Below, one piece after another: positions 42,791-53,500 of a DNA stretch of 64,000 bases. The stretch is taken from contig JALJCS010000022.1 in NCBI GenBank assembly GCA_023055355.1, positions 6,371,001-6,435,000 of the forward strand, read 5' to 3'. Positions within the stretch are counted from its first letter, which is position 1. Every line of letters starts with the position of its first letter. The notes under the pieces were generated by a model. The model was given only the letters and a program-made list of their open reading frames with translations, had not been told where the DNA came from and searched no databases. Origin of the DNA: Agelaius tricolor (Eukaryota > Chordata > Aves > Passeriformes > Icteridae). Position numbers and translations under genes: made by a program.

Positions 42791-43460
42791 ACACAAGACA
42801 ATTCCAGGCATGCGTCTATAAATTGTTTCAGTCTGGATGGGTTGTTTTTTCCCTTCCTATTTAAACATGTGTTTCTGTTAACAAGGGATCTCATGTCAGA
42901 CATCCCATGGCACTGTCTAAACCCACAGCCCTGAGCAGCTGCCTTGCAGGAGGGATTCTTCACCCCAGCAGTTTTCAGAGAGATGGTTACAAAGATGCCT
43001 CTCCTTTTTTCAAGATCCAATGCACAAGTAATGACAAATAGAATCTTCCACCTTAAGTAAACAGCATCTCATTCTCCATAACCAACCCCTGCACATTATG
43101 TCAAAACCTTTTGCACCCACATACCATGCAAGAGTCAATCCAGTAATGTTAATAAACAGCTTCACTTAGCACCTGCTGGGACTTCATTCTGATTGGATTA
43201 AAAAAAAAAAAAAAGTGAAAATTTTGCTGGGCATCAAAAATCTGGACTGGATTTCACTGCTGGGATCAGCAGTTTTTCAGTGGAACACAAAGCTTTTTGG
43301 AATCCAGAGCATGGCATAAATGCCATTTTATTTAATAAAAAAGAAATTGAAAAAATACCTTAGCAGACAATCTGCTAAGTGAAAGGAGTTGTATTTGCTA
43401 TACCAGCTCAGCTAAAATGAGCATTGGCACCTCTCCTTAAACATAACAATAGAAAAGCAA
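42791..43460. other. Intergenic stretch, no gene seen
   Basis: AT-rich sequence with an A14 run near 43200. No coding or RNA gene was recognised. Confidence 0.5.
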
Positions 43461-43464
43461 GTTA

Positions 43465-43590
43465 AAATTTCTGAATAATTCAGGTTGGAAGGGATCTCAG
43501 TAAATTACCTAGTCTAATCCCCTACTCATAGCAAGGCTAACTTTGATGTTAGATCAGACTGTTGCTTTATTTTGGCTAATTTATTTTTAT
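43465..43590 (-). mobile_element. Old CR1 fragment, reverse orientation
   Basis: Landmarks 'aggttggaagggatctcag' and 'cctagtctaatcccctactc', then 'gatgttagatcagactgttg', match the reverse complement of a CR1 3' region. It is diverged, so an old copy. Confidence 0.7.
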
Positions 43591-45814
43591 ATATGTATAA
43601 AAGTATACACATACCTACATGTATAAAAACATCACCTACCCAATGATGCAGTGATGATTTCTTCACTTGGTATCACAGATGACCTCCAAAGTAGAATGTG
43701 CTGCATAACTTCACTTACAAACATTAATTGAGAGAGTTATTTCAGAGCAAGATTTTTTTTCTCCATATTCTTTCTAGGCATTTGGAATTTCAGAGCTGCA
43801 ACTGCAAATTTGGGGGTCCTAGAAAATTCTCCTTAAAACCTGTAGTTTAACCCAGCCAACAAGTAGGCCCCACAAAGCTGCTGGCTTACTCCCCTCTCCA
43901 GTTTCAGAATTGGAAGACTCAAACTTGTGGGTTGAGATAAAGACAGTTCAATGTGACAGAAAATAAAATAATAATCATGATAATATATACAAACCCAGTG
44001 ATACACAATGCAATTTTTCACCACTTACTGACTGATGCCCAGACACTTCCCAAACTGTTCCCTGGTCAGCTATTCCTCAGTTTATGTACTGAGGATGATG
44101 CCATTTGGTATGGAATAATCTTTGGCCAGCTGGGATCAGCTGTCCCAGCTGCGTTTCCCCCCCTCTCCCACCCCAGCTTCTTGCTGGCAGGGCATGAGAA
44201 GCTGAAAGGTCCTTGACAATAGTGTAAACACTGTTTAGAAAAAACTAAAAACATTCATGTGTTATCAACATTGTTCTAAATCCATCCTAAATCCAAAGCA
44301 CAGCTCTGTACCAGCTACTAGGAAGAAAATTAACTCTATCCCAGCCGAAACCAGGACAAAACATTTTAACTGATCCTTTAAAAGAACAGTGGAATTGTAG
44401 AAAAAAATCAATCTGTATTGGGCTTGGAATAACCTTTCAGTGCCGTAATAACTATAAATCTTTCAGTGTCCATTATTCTGGGAAACCTAATACTGCTTCA
44501 GGTAAGCAAGCAATGTCCTAGCCATCACCTCTAAGCAGCAAAGGAGTCAGTCATATATCTTTAAAAACATTAATTTGAAAGCACAAATGGAAGTAGGTTG
44601 CAGAGAACACTCATGCCCTCAACTTTAACCTCCAAATAACACTTTAAAGGCAAATGTCTAGCCCTTGATTTGCTTAAATTATACTGTGCATTCCATCTCT
44701 CTAAAAATACATAAAAAATCAGGTGTGAAACAGAAATAAGTCAAAATTGTCTTTTTTCAGAAAGCAGTGCCATGCAACGCTCACTTGCTAATTGCCATGC
44801 AGCAGAAGTCTAAGCTTTGCTTTCAGAAAGGGTTCTTTGCCACCACTGCTGCTGTTCTGCAGCTGAGCTGCAAAGTTCATACTGCTGCTCTGTAACACAG
44901 TCACTTCAGTGCCCAAATGCTTCTTTTCTTATTTGGTTTTCTAGTTGTTTAAAGACAGAGACATCAGTATACTCTGGCCCTAGTCTTTTTAAGATTTGTG
45001 CTTTTACTTTGCTGTACACTTTGTCTGCAGTCCCACTGATGTTACCTGTGAGTGTTTAGTGTGTTCCAACAGACCTGGCAAAATTTAATCTGATTTTTGC
45101 CTTTTACTCTGGGCATTTTTTAGAGAAGGATTAAAATCAGGTTAAGAAAATAGAGCCTGGTTAGTGCAGTTCTTCCTTAAAGGCAGAAGAAAAGGACTTT
45201 TTGTACTCAGCTGGACTCCCCATAGCTCTAGTCCCAGAACTGATGCTGAGAGTTCTGACTCTTATAATACCTGTGCTTAAGCCACATTTTCATGTGAAGA
45301 GTCTATCCCCAGGAGGTGGCCACAGATACTTAGGGAATGATAGTGACAGGTCACAGAGTCCTTCCCCAAACCACTTTTACATGATGTTAAATCAAAATGA
45401 ATTACTGGACCTCCTAATTAGCCAGCCATAGCTCTTATTTGGCATGTACAAATGCTGAGGAAAACAATTCCTGAGTGAGAGAACTTGCCATCTGAAAGAC
45501 AGGCAGTCCTACACAACAGACTTGTCTGCTGCAGACAAGCTCTGCATTGCAGAGGCAGAAGCAGAATTTGGCCCACATATTCAAAAGGTTGTAGTTCTGG
45601 CTTTTGGCTTATGCTTTATTATATAAGAAAAAGGAAAGGAAATGTTCATCTGATTGCTCATGTTTTAGATGACATTTGTTAATTATCCAGAGTATTTCTA
45701 TAGCTTTGCCCTCTGAAAGGGCTTACAAAGCTATTTTTTCTCCTTCAGCTAAAGTGTTAGCAACTCCACTTTAAGGGAGAACAATGAGGTGGCTCAAACA
45801 GCAGATGTGCTGAG
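43591..45814. other. Intergenic stretch between the two promoters
   Basis: AT-rich sequence between CCDC186 and TDRD1, with a short TA/CA-rich simple stretch near 43590-43630. No exon, RNA gene or named element was recognised. Confidence 0.5.
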
Positions 45815-46000
45815 TGATACCCCACACTCCTCTGAGACCACTGGTGTCAAAGGACCAAAGGAGTAAAATGTTTCACATAAGAATAAACAGCCATTGCAAT
45901 AATCTCCCCAAAGAAATGGTGGATTCCCAATGCTGGACAATTTTAAGATTCAGCTGGACAGGGTGCTGGATCATCTTGTCTAGATGTTTTAAGCTATAAA
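45815..46000 (+). mobile_element. Old CR1 fragment
   Basis: Landmarks 'gcaataatctccccaaagaa', 'tggtggattcccaatgctgg' and 'cagctggacagggtgctgga' match a CR1 3' region of an older subfamily in sense orientation. Confidence 0.75.
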
Positions 46001-47034
46001 GAAAGCCTAATTTTTTTTTTGAGAGAGAGTTTTGAATGACAGAGAAGTATTTCTTAGTGCCTACCTGGTATTAGTTCTTCCTAGGCATGAGGATTACTGG
46101 GCTAATCTTGGGGACAGAGGAACAAGAGGCAAGGAGATGATGAAGGCTGTGTGACCATGATCACCCTGTCTCCCCACAATCTCCCACATAAAGGTGTGTG
46201 CCTACTCTGATATGCAATACTGAACAATTTGCCATGTGGGTTTCTTGAAATCCCACCAATTCCTACCTAGTTTTCCTTCTTGTTGTAAGGGCAGCCTCTG
46301 ATCCACTCAGCTTTGCTCAGGCTGGAGGTTCATGTGAGCCAGGAAGAGTCTTTCCTCTGACTTTATTAGGTGGTATCTTAACCACTGAGAGAAAAACTCA
46401 GCAGCCCTCAGATGTGTTGTTCACTTCTTTTGAGAATGCTTAGTTTGGCAGACAGGATCCTAGACTTAAATACAGATAATTTAGACTGAAACGCTGTCAC
46501 AGCCAGATGCCAAATGACTTAAGGCAAAATAGCTATGCTTCAGCTACTTCTCTGTGAACAGAGATAATTATTCCCTGCTGTACAGAACACGTAACAATAA
46601 AATCCATCACTGATTTTATACACGTTAATAATAAGTACAACAATATAGGCACTAAAATAGATCAGATTAATTTATTTTTTGGTGAAAGCTTAATTGCACA
46701 GCACTGAGAACACCTGAGATCATGTCTGAGTAGTAGCATAAAACTGCAGCAGTCTTGAGGATGAAGTATATTTTCCCATGAAGATGGGAGACAAAAGTTG
46801 AAGAAAAGGGGAAAACACCTTGTATAGAAAAGAAAGAGGAAAAAGGACAAAGGGAAATGAGAATAGGTTAGAAATGGGAAATGAAGTGATTTATGTTCTT
46901 GGCTGCAGGGCGAAATTCAAATACTTTAAAACACAAATGCATCAATTTTATGTATCAAATTTCAGCTTTTTGCATAGCTCTCCCAGCCATTTTCTGAATT
47001 TGTATCAAATAAATTGGGGTTACTGGTTCAACCA
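46001..47034. other. Intergenic stretch upstream of TDRD1
   Basis: AT-rich, no gene or recognised element. It may contain distal TDRD1 regulatory sequence, but no specific site can be supported. Confidence 0.45.
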
Positions 47035-47044
47035 TGAGTAATTC

Positions 47045-47395
47045 ACAAAGATGCTCAGAGGCCTGGAGCACCTCTGCTATGAGGTCAGGCTGGGAACTGG
47101 GGCTGTTCATCCTGGAGGAGTCTCAGGGGAGACCTCAGAGCACCTTCCAGAACCTAAAGGTACAAGAGAGCTGAAGAGGGACTTTTTACAAGGGCACTTA
47201 GTGACTGCACATGGGGGAATGGCTTCAAACTGAGAGAGGATGGGTTTACATTAGATGTTGGGAAGAAATCCTTCGCTGTGCGGGTAGTGAGGCCCTGACA
47301 CAAGATTACCTAGAGAAGGTGTGGATGCCCCATGCCCCATCCCTGGAAGTGTTCAAGGCCAGGTCAGGGCTTGGAATAACCCGGTCCAGTACAAG
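47045..47395 (+). mobile_element. CR1 fragment ending at the TDRD1 CpG island
   Basis: Sense CR1 sequence collinear with the copy at 2108-2425: 'agatgctcagaggcctggag', 'gggactttttacaagggcac' and 'gaagtgttcaaggccaggtc'. It breaks off at 'ggtccagtacaaggc', where the CR1 3' terminus is replaced by the CpG island of TDRD1. The copy is therefore truncated at both ends. Confidence 0.92.
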
Positions 47396-47509
47396 GCACC
47401 GCAGGCCGCCCCTCCCCGGCCGCGATGGCGGCACCGCGGGCGGCCGGGCAGCAGCAGCACAGGCCCCGCTCCGCCCCTGGGCACCGGGGTCCCACCTGGG
47501 CGGGGCGGA

Positions 47510-47598
47510 ATGAGCGGCTCGGGCCCGCCGGGACCGCCTGCAGACGTCGCTGGCCTGCGGGGGCCGCTGCTTCTCATCTTCCCGCTGGCGGTCCTCGA
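47510..47598 (+). CDS. TDRD1: TDRD1 exon 1, possible coding part (upstream start)
   Basis: ATG at 47510 (G at -3) opens a frame of 29 codons plus two bases, up to a donor CTCGA|GTGAGC at 47599. Spliced to exon 2 it stays open into the certain TDRD1 frame. It would encode [13 protein letters not shown] and a hydrophobic run [11 protein letters not shown]. The human N-terminus does not look like this, so the exon may instead be 5' UTR with initiation at 48709. The competing ATG at 47425 (better context) can also join in frame through the repeat donor at 47748. Confidence 0.42.
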
Positions 47599-50500
47599 GT
47601 GAGCGCCCGGCCCTGCTTCCCGCGTGGGGCAGCGCCGACGGCGAGGCGGCGGCCCGGGGTGAGCGCTGTTCCGAGGGGCGGCAGGGGCCGGGGGCGGCCC
47701 GGGGTGAGCGCTGCTTTCGGGGGAGAGAGGGGCAGGGGCGGCCCGGGGTGAGCGCTGCTCCGAGGGGCGGCAGGGGCGGCCCGGGATGAGCGCTCCTCTG
47801 GGGAGAGAGAGGGGCAGGGGCGGCCCGGGGTGAGCGCTGCTTTCGGGGGAGAGAGGGGCAGGGGGTGGGAGCTTCGCTTTCCCCCGGGAAAGGAGCCGGG
47901 GGCGGCCCGGGGTGAGCGCTTTGCTGAGGGGAGAGAGGGCCGCAGGTGGCGGGGCTGGCTGCGAGCTTGGGTGCAGGCCGTAGGACGGGGCTATCTAATT
48001 TTATTATGATTACTTAAAATCGGTTAATTTTAATCACTTAAAAATCACTTTAGAATCACTTAATTTTAATAGCACTTATTTAATTGCAGTTGTTGAAAGC
48101 ACTTTTCTGGTGGAGTTGGTGTGCAGTGTCACTTAGACTACTGTGCTTTATTCGCAGGTTCGTTTTAGTTTGTTTTTGCCTATACTTTTAATTTAAAACA
48201 ATTATAGTGCATCTTAGCATTAGGAAAGCAGGTGCCGAAAATGCATTTCGGCAGAGCCCAGGGCTTTGCTTCCCCTCAGCAGCCGCTGTTGGGGCAGTGG
48301 TTCCCCTCAGGGCATGAGGAACCCAGGGGTGCAGCCCGTGCTTTTTTATTACTACAAACTTTTTTAACAAAAGTACAGAGAGGTCTCTTCCAGAGACACA
48401 GTGAGCTTCACATGCAGGTGTTGATGGCTGCTCCTATTTGTAAGTGTGTTCCTCTTCTAAAGGAGTTTTCTTCATTTAATCTGCAGTATTCATTGTTGAG
48501 TTCTTTAGCGCAGAAAATGGTTTGCTGTGCAAACAAAAGAAATAGATGGTAGAGAATTATCCTTCCAAAATGAATGCTTAAATAAATCTTAAGAATATGA
48601 CCCAAAAATACTTTGTGTGCCTGCCTGAATTAATCTTTAAATCCATGCTTTTGCAGTTACCTGGCCCACAGCCACCTTTGGTCATACTCTAATGTCAACC
48701 TTTACGTGATGCCAGAACCACATAATCTTCAACATAACAAAGTTGCAGATGCAGATTTAAGCAACAGGGTCACAGGTACAAACTTACTGTTGAAAAACTT
48801 TCAGTTTTGAGGCTGAGTTTCTGAAATATTTAACAAAATCCAATATTTTGTAAGCAAACAATACAGGGTACTTTTGACAAATGTAGAAACAGTACAGAAA
48901 GTTTTAACAACAGCACAAGTGCAGTAAGAGAGACTTTGTCCTAAGCTTGACAGAGGTATCTTGACTTTATTCTTCTGTGGTTGTGTATATGCTTTATTAT
49001 TGATACACATCATCAGTATGAGTATGGCTTGTAAATATAACTCCTAATTATCCAAACTTGTGCCTGCTGAAATGCCTCAGAATCTAAAAAACCCACCAGG
49101 ATAATTGAAGTGTTAGAGAATTTGGACCAATATATGGGAGTTGCAGTTCCTTCAGCAATTCTTCTTGCCTCTTAAGTACCTTGCTACTGTCTGATCCATG
49201 TTCTCTTACTCCAAGTTGGGGAGAGGGAAAGGCTTCATTTTGGGACATCTGAACTAGCTTTATGTGCAAACATATTGGGTCTGGAGAGTTCATGAAATTT
49301 GATTTTGTGTTAGGCAAGAGTTTTAGTTCAGGCAGAGTTTACAAGATTTACTTGCTTCCAGGTGGGAAAAAAGGCCATGAAAGCTTTATATTGTCTCAGT
49401 GGAGACCTTGGACAGGCCTGCCAGACTGGAACAAGATTTGAGTGGTATATATAGCCTAGAACAGAAACAAATTCTTTGTAGGTGGATGAGTTGCCCACTT
49501 ATCAAAACAGAGTTCCTGCTATATTGATATGCAGGCTTAGCTGAATGTCTTCTAAGCGTTGTTTGGTAAAGAAAAACTCACAGGAAAGACCACAAGGTTT
49601 ATAAGGCACTCACTGGAAAGTCAGAGTATCTTGTTTCAGAGTGTTTTGTTTCTCAGTATTGAGTGATAAGCACAGAAGGTGAAAGTGTTGTTTTAATAAT
49701 ACCACTGATTGCATGATTGAGTAAATGTGGTATCAGAATGAAAACAAGTGACTTCCAGAGTGTGTCAAGGTCCAAGCATCTCCATTCCCTCAAATGGGCT
49801 GGCAGAATAGTAGGAGTAGCCAAGGGCGTTGTTTCTTCCTGCAAATATTCCATAACATAGGCATGTGTTAGTGTTGTTAATCAGATCCCTTTGCAAATAC
49901 TTCTGCTTCTAGGAAGTTCTATGGAAGACAAAACTGGTAGAGAGAACTGCATAGCTGCAGCTGATAAAGAAAATACTGTGAGTTATTTCACTTTATAGTT
50001 GCCCCAAGTATTCTGAGCATTTCTAGGTAGCAGGAGTTATCAGCATGTATTTCTCTTCCTAGAACTTAAAAGTTTTGTCTCCTTTTGTTGTTATGTTTTT
50101 GTATATTAGAATATTTCTACCCTAATGGGCAGGCTTTTTCCAGTAAGAATGACTTGAGGTTTTTCTTCCACAGGTGTCACATTCTAATTGGATTAATGGG
50201 AAGCCAAAGAAATTGCAATGTTCCTCTAAGAGTGCTTTTTCTATTTGCTATGATAAGAGTTTCTTGAGTTTGTTAGTACCACCCCCTAAAGGGGGCACTT
50301 GCCATCGTTGTGGTCTGTTTGGTAAGTGCCTGCTGTCCTGTGACATACAGTACACGTATCAGTGCAACCAGACCAGGTTTGCTCAATATGTCTTTAAACG
50401 GATGAATATTTTTAACTCTCAGACACAAGTATATTCTATTCAGAACATAGTTGGAGTAACAGAACTGACAAGCAGAAGAGAGCATTTCTTTATCAAAAGT

Positions 50501-53500
50501 GGTGGGTTTTTCCCTTAAATGTAGAAGGAATTTGGCAGCAATGTCTGATAGCTGTTTGTCAACACAAATACCTATTTGTATGTGCTTAGAATTGCAGGGG
50601 AGCTGTTTTGTAGAGCAGTTATTTAAACAGTTGTTGTTCCTTCCAATACGTGTTTTACTCAGACTGCTCTTGTCTTTTTTTTTTTTTTTTTTTGTTTTAG
50701 GAAAGCTCAGATGCTCACAGTGTCTGCAAACATACTATTGCTCTGCAGACTGTCAGAAAAAAGACTGGCCAGCACACAGAGTAGTTTGTGATCCCCTTAA
50801 ACAGAAGTAAGTTTGTAAAAGTTCTGCCAAATAATCTTCACAGAAAGACAATCTCTCCCACTACAACAAAAATGACCATGGGAAGGCACTAGTACAGTAA
50901 AATATGAGTAAAATATGTTGCTTATTCTTAAGCTAGTACTGCATTATCTTATGCCTGTCATTATTACATATTACCAGATTTGTAATTCTAATGCATTTTA
51001 GTGGATGAGGAATAAAGGTTGGCAAAAATCACATACTATGAACACAGCTTTTTATCTATTTGCAAGTAGATTGTATTATTAATGCTACTTGTCAGTCTTT
51101 GGTTCTTCAAACTGACATATTTTTCTTTGATTACAGTTTAAGTCATAGCAAAACCAAGACAGGAGTTTATCTTAAGGTATGTCATGCAATTTTGACTATG
51201 TCTTGACTGGATCTGCTGTGCTCATATGATCTCAGCTCAAAGGAAGGCACTGTTCACTAACTGGTGTGATATATTGCAGGAGGAAGTGAGGTTGAGTTTT
51301 GCTGTAGATGTTGTACTTCCAGATTCTGGTGAGTGCTTGGTTGTGTGGGTGAAATAACTCACCATAATTAAGACTTCTATGTTCACACCCCTCCCTAACA
51401 CGTGTGAAAGATAACACCTGTTTTTTTTCTTTTGCCCTCCTCCCTCTTGTTGCTTTCCCAACCTCTCCCTTGACTTCTTTTTTTTTTCAATTCTACTTTT
51501 TCACCTTTCCATAAAATGTCAGTGCCGGAAATACCTTGCTAAGATTAATAACCTTAAATTTTAGTAAGGTTACTTTTCCAATAGAATTGTATTAACTTCA
51601 GTGTGTTCTGGATCATCTTGTTTATTTTTCTGTTTTAATAGATGCATGAAAATTTGGAACTATTTTGTTTCTTTCTCATACATTTTTAACTCTTTAAAAA
51701 TTAGTGTCAATTTCTAGTTCCATGTAGGATTTTACCAGCTTTCATTATATTTCATACATGCTCACTAAGTATTCCAAAGAAAGAACAGTCATTGGATATT
51801 GCTGTATCCAGCTGGAGAACTCTATAAGCATGTTTATATTTCTAACTTAGCAAGCTTCAGTGAGAGCCAAGCCAAGCACAAGAGCTTTGAGGAGTCAGAA
51901 TGCAGATTTTCAGTTGAGCTGGGTTTGGCTGTCAAAGCAGATCAGTACATGCAAGGTGTACCTTTTGTCATGTGGAAGACTGTTGTTTACATTTTCCTCT
52001 GGCTGCAGACAGAACGATGGAGTGCCAAGACCACATTAATTTAATTGATCTGCAGCCCACAGAAACATTCAGGGATGTGGTGGTTGATGCTCCTAGCTTG
52101 CTAAACTTGCCCATGTGCAGGAAGCTTATCTCCATGTAATACTGTGCAGTCTCTCAAAGGATGGTTCACTTTAGTCCCCTGTAAATTCAACTGATTAAGG
52201 ATTGTGCTGGGCATATTTCACATTTGGTTGCTTCACAGCACACTAGTGCTGAAGTGATGTGTAACCTGCTAACCTTTTGGAGAGAAGATTACATAAATGT
52301 CACTGCATTCTTGAAATGTCCCATGCATTTATTCCAGACTTTATAAGCAGCTGAAACACCTGTATTGAGGTTTTAATTTGAAAATAATGGTATTGAAAGT
52401 TTGGAATGCTGCTTCATGCATTCAGCTGAGAAACCAAGATTTACAAAGACATCTTGACTAAATCATTACATACCCATTGTTGTAAATAATGAAGTAAGTT
52501 ATGAATCCTTGTGTCTAAAAAGCAATAATCAGTTTTTCAGCTCACAGTCTTTAGTGATTGCAAGTAAATGTTGGTTATTACTGCTTCTCTCATTTTATGA
52601 AGTCAGACAGTCTTGGAGCTGTGAATGTGCTCAGAAAACTCAAGTAGTTGAGCTACTCTGAAATTACCTTTGTTTTGCGTTTTAAACATTAAGTGCTGAA
52701 CAAATAAGTAGAACATGCTCACCTTGTGATAGGAATATAGATCTGGCTCAGAGGATGGTTCTGAAGGGAAACTAGCTGATGGCTATTTTGTGTGATAAAT
52801 CATTTATTCTTGATCTATATTTTAGAAGACTGCCTAAATAAAGTTCCCCTAGAAATGAAGTCTCATTTAACTTCAGGAAGTGATGCCAAAGTAGACTCTC
52901 CAAGAGGTAAGCAAGCAAACCAAACTAAACTTGGGAATTTTAGCTCCTCCTGTACTGCATGATGTTGTAGCTGCTCACTAGCATCACCTCAAAGTTAAAA
53001 ATGTTGGCTAATGGAACTTCAGGTCACTGCTGACATTAGCTCATAGACATTTTAATAGTATAAAACATTTCTATAGTGATTATTATGTGAGCATTAATTT
53101 CATAATATGACAGGAGCCTTCCAAGTCCAAAGCATCAATAAAAATAATAAACTATATCAGTATGTTTATATTTTCAAAGCCAGGTAGCTTTTGATTGGCA
53201 ACCTTTTTTCTTTTTTATGTGCAGTATCAGAAAACCATTCAAAGGGAGGTGAAAAAAAAATACCTGAAGATGAAGACTCTTCTCACAGTGTTAATTCAAT
53301 TACCAAGTTTGTCTCTTTAAGTATTGGAGAAGAATTTTCTGGTGTGGTTTCTCACATTCAAAGTCCAGACACCTTTTTTTGTCAGCGGATGCAAAGTGCC
53401 CGTAAGTGATGGGTTGGAAGTGGGGTGTAGAATGCCTGGTATGGCATTTTTCTCTTTGGTAGAGAGTGGCTGGAAGAAGGTGAATTTTTCTTCTGTGTCC

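Larger units (their letters stand above)
47390..47990. promoter_or_regulatory. TDRD1: CpG island promoter region of TDRD1
   Basis: About 0.6 kb of dense CpG sequence between the CR1 fragment and AT-rich intron 1. It holds the presumed TDRD1 start and first exon, a YY1-like GATGGCGGC at 47425-47433 and a GC-rich minisatellite in its second half. No TATA box was seen. Confidence 0.85.

Noticed and set aside
48087..48092. CAGTTG, an A-MYB-type half site in TDRD1 intron 1
   Set aside because: A six-base match is expected by chance and it stands alone, away from the presumed start.
51177..51279. Possible relic of a DYGN motif (FDYV) in the short intron where Tudor 1 would be
   Set aside because: Only three residues, in a 103-bp intron with stops on both sides; not enough to call a decayed exon.
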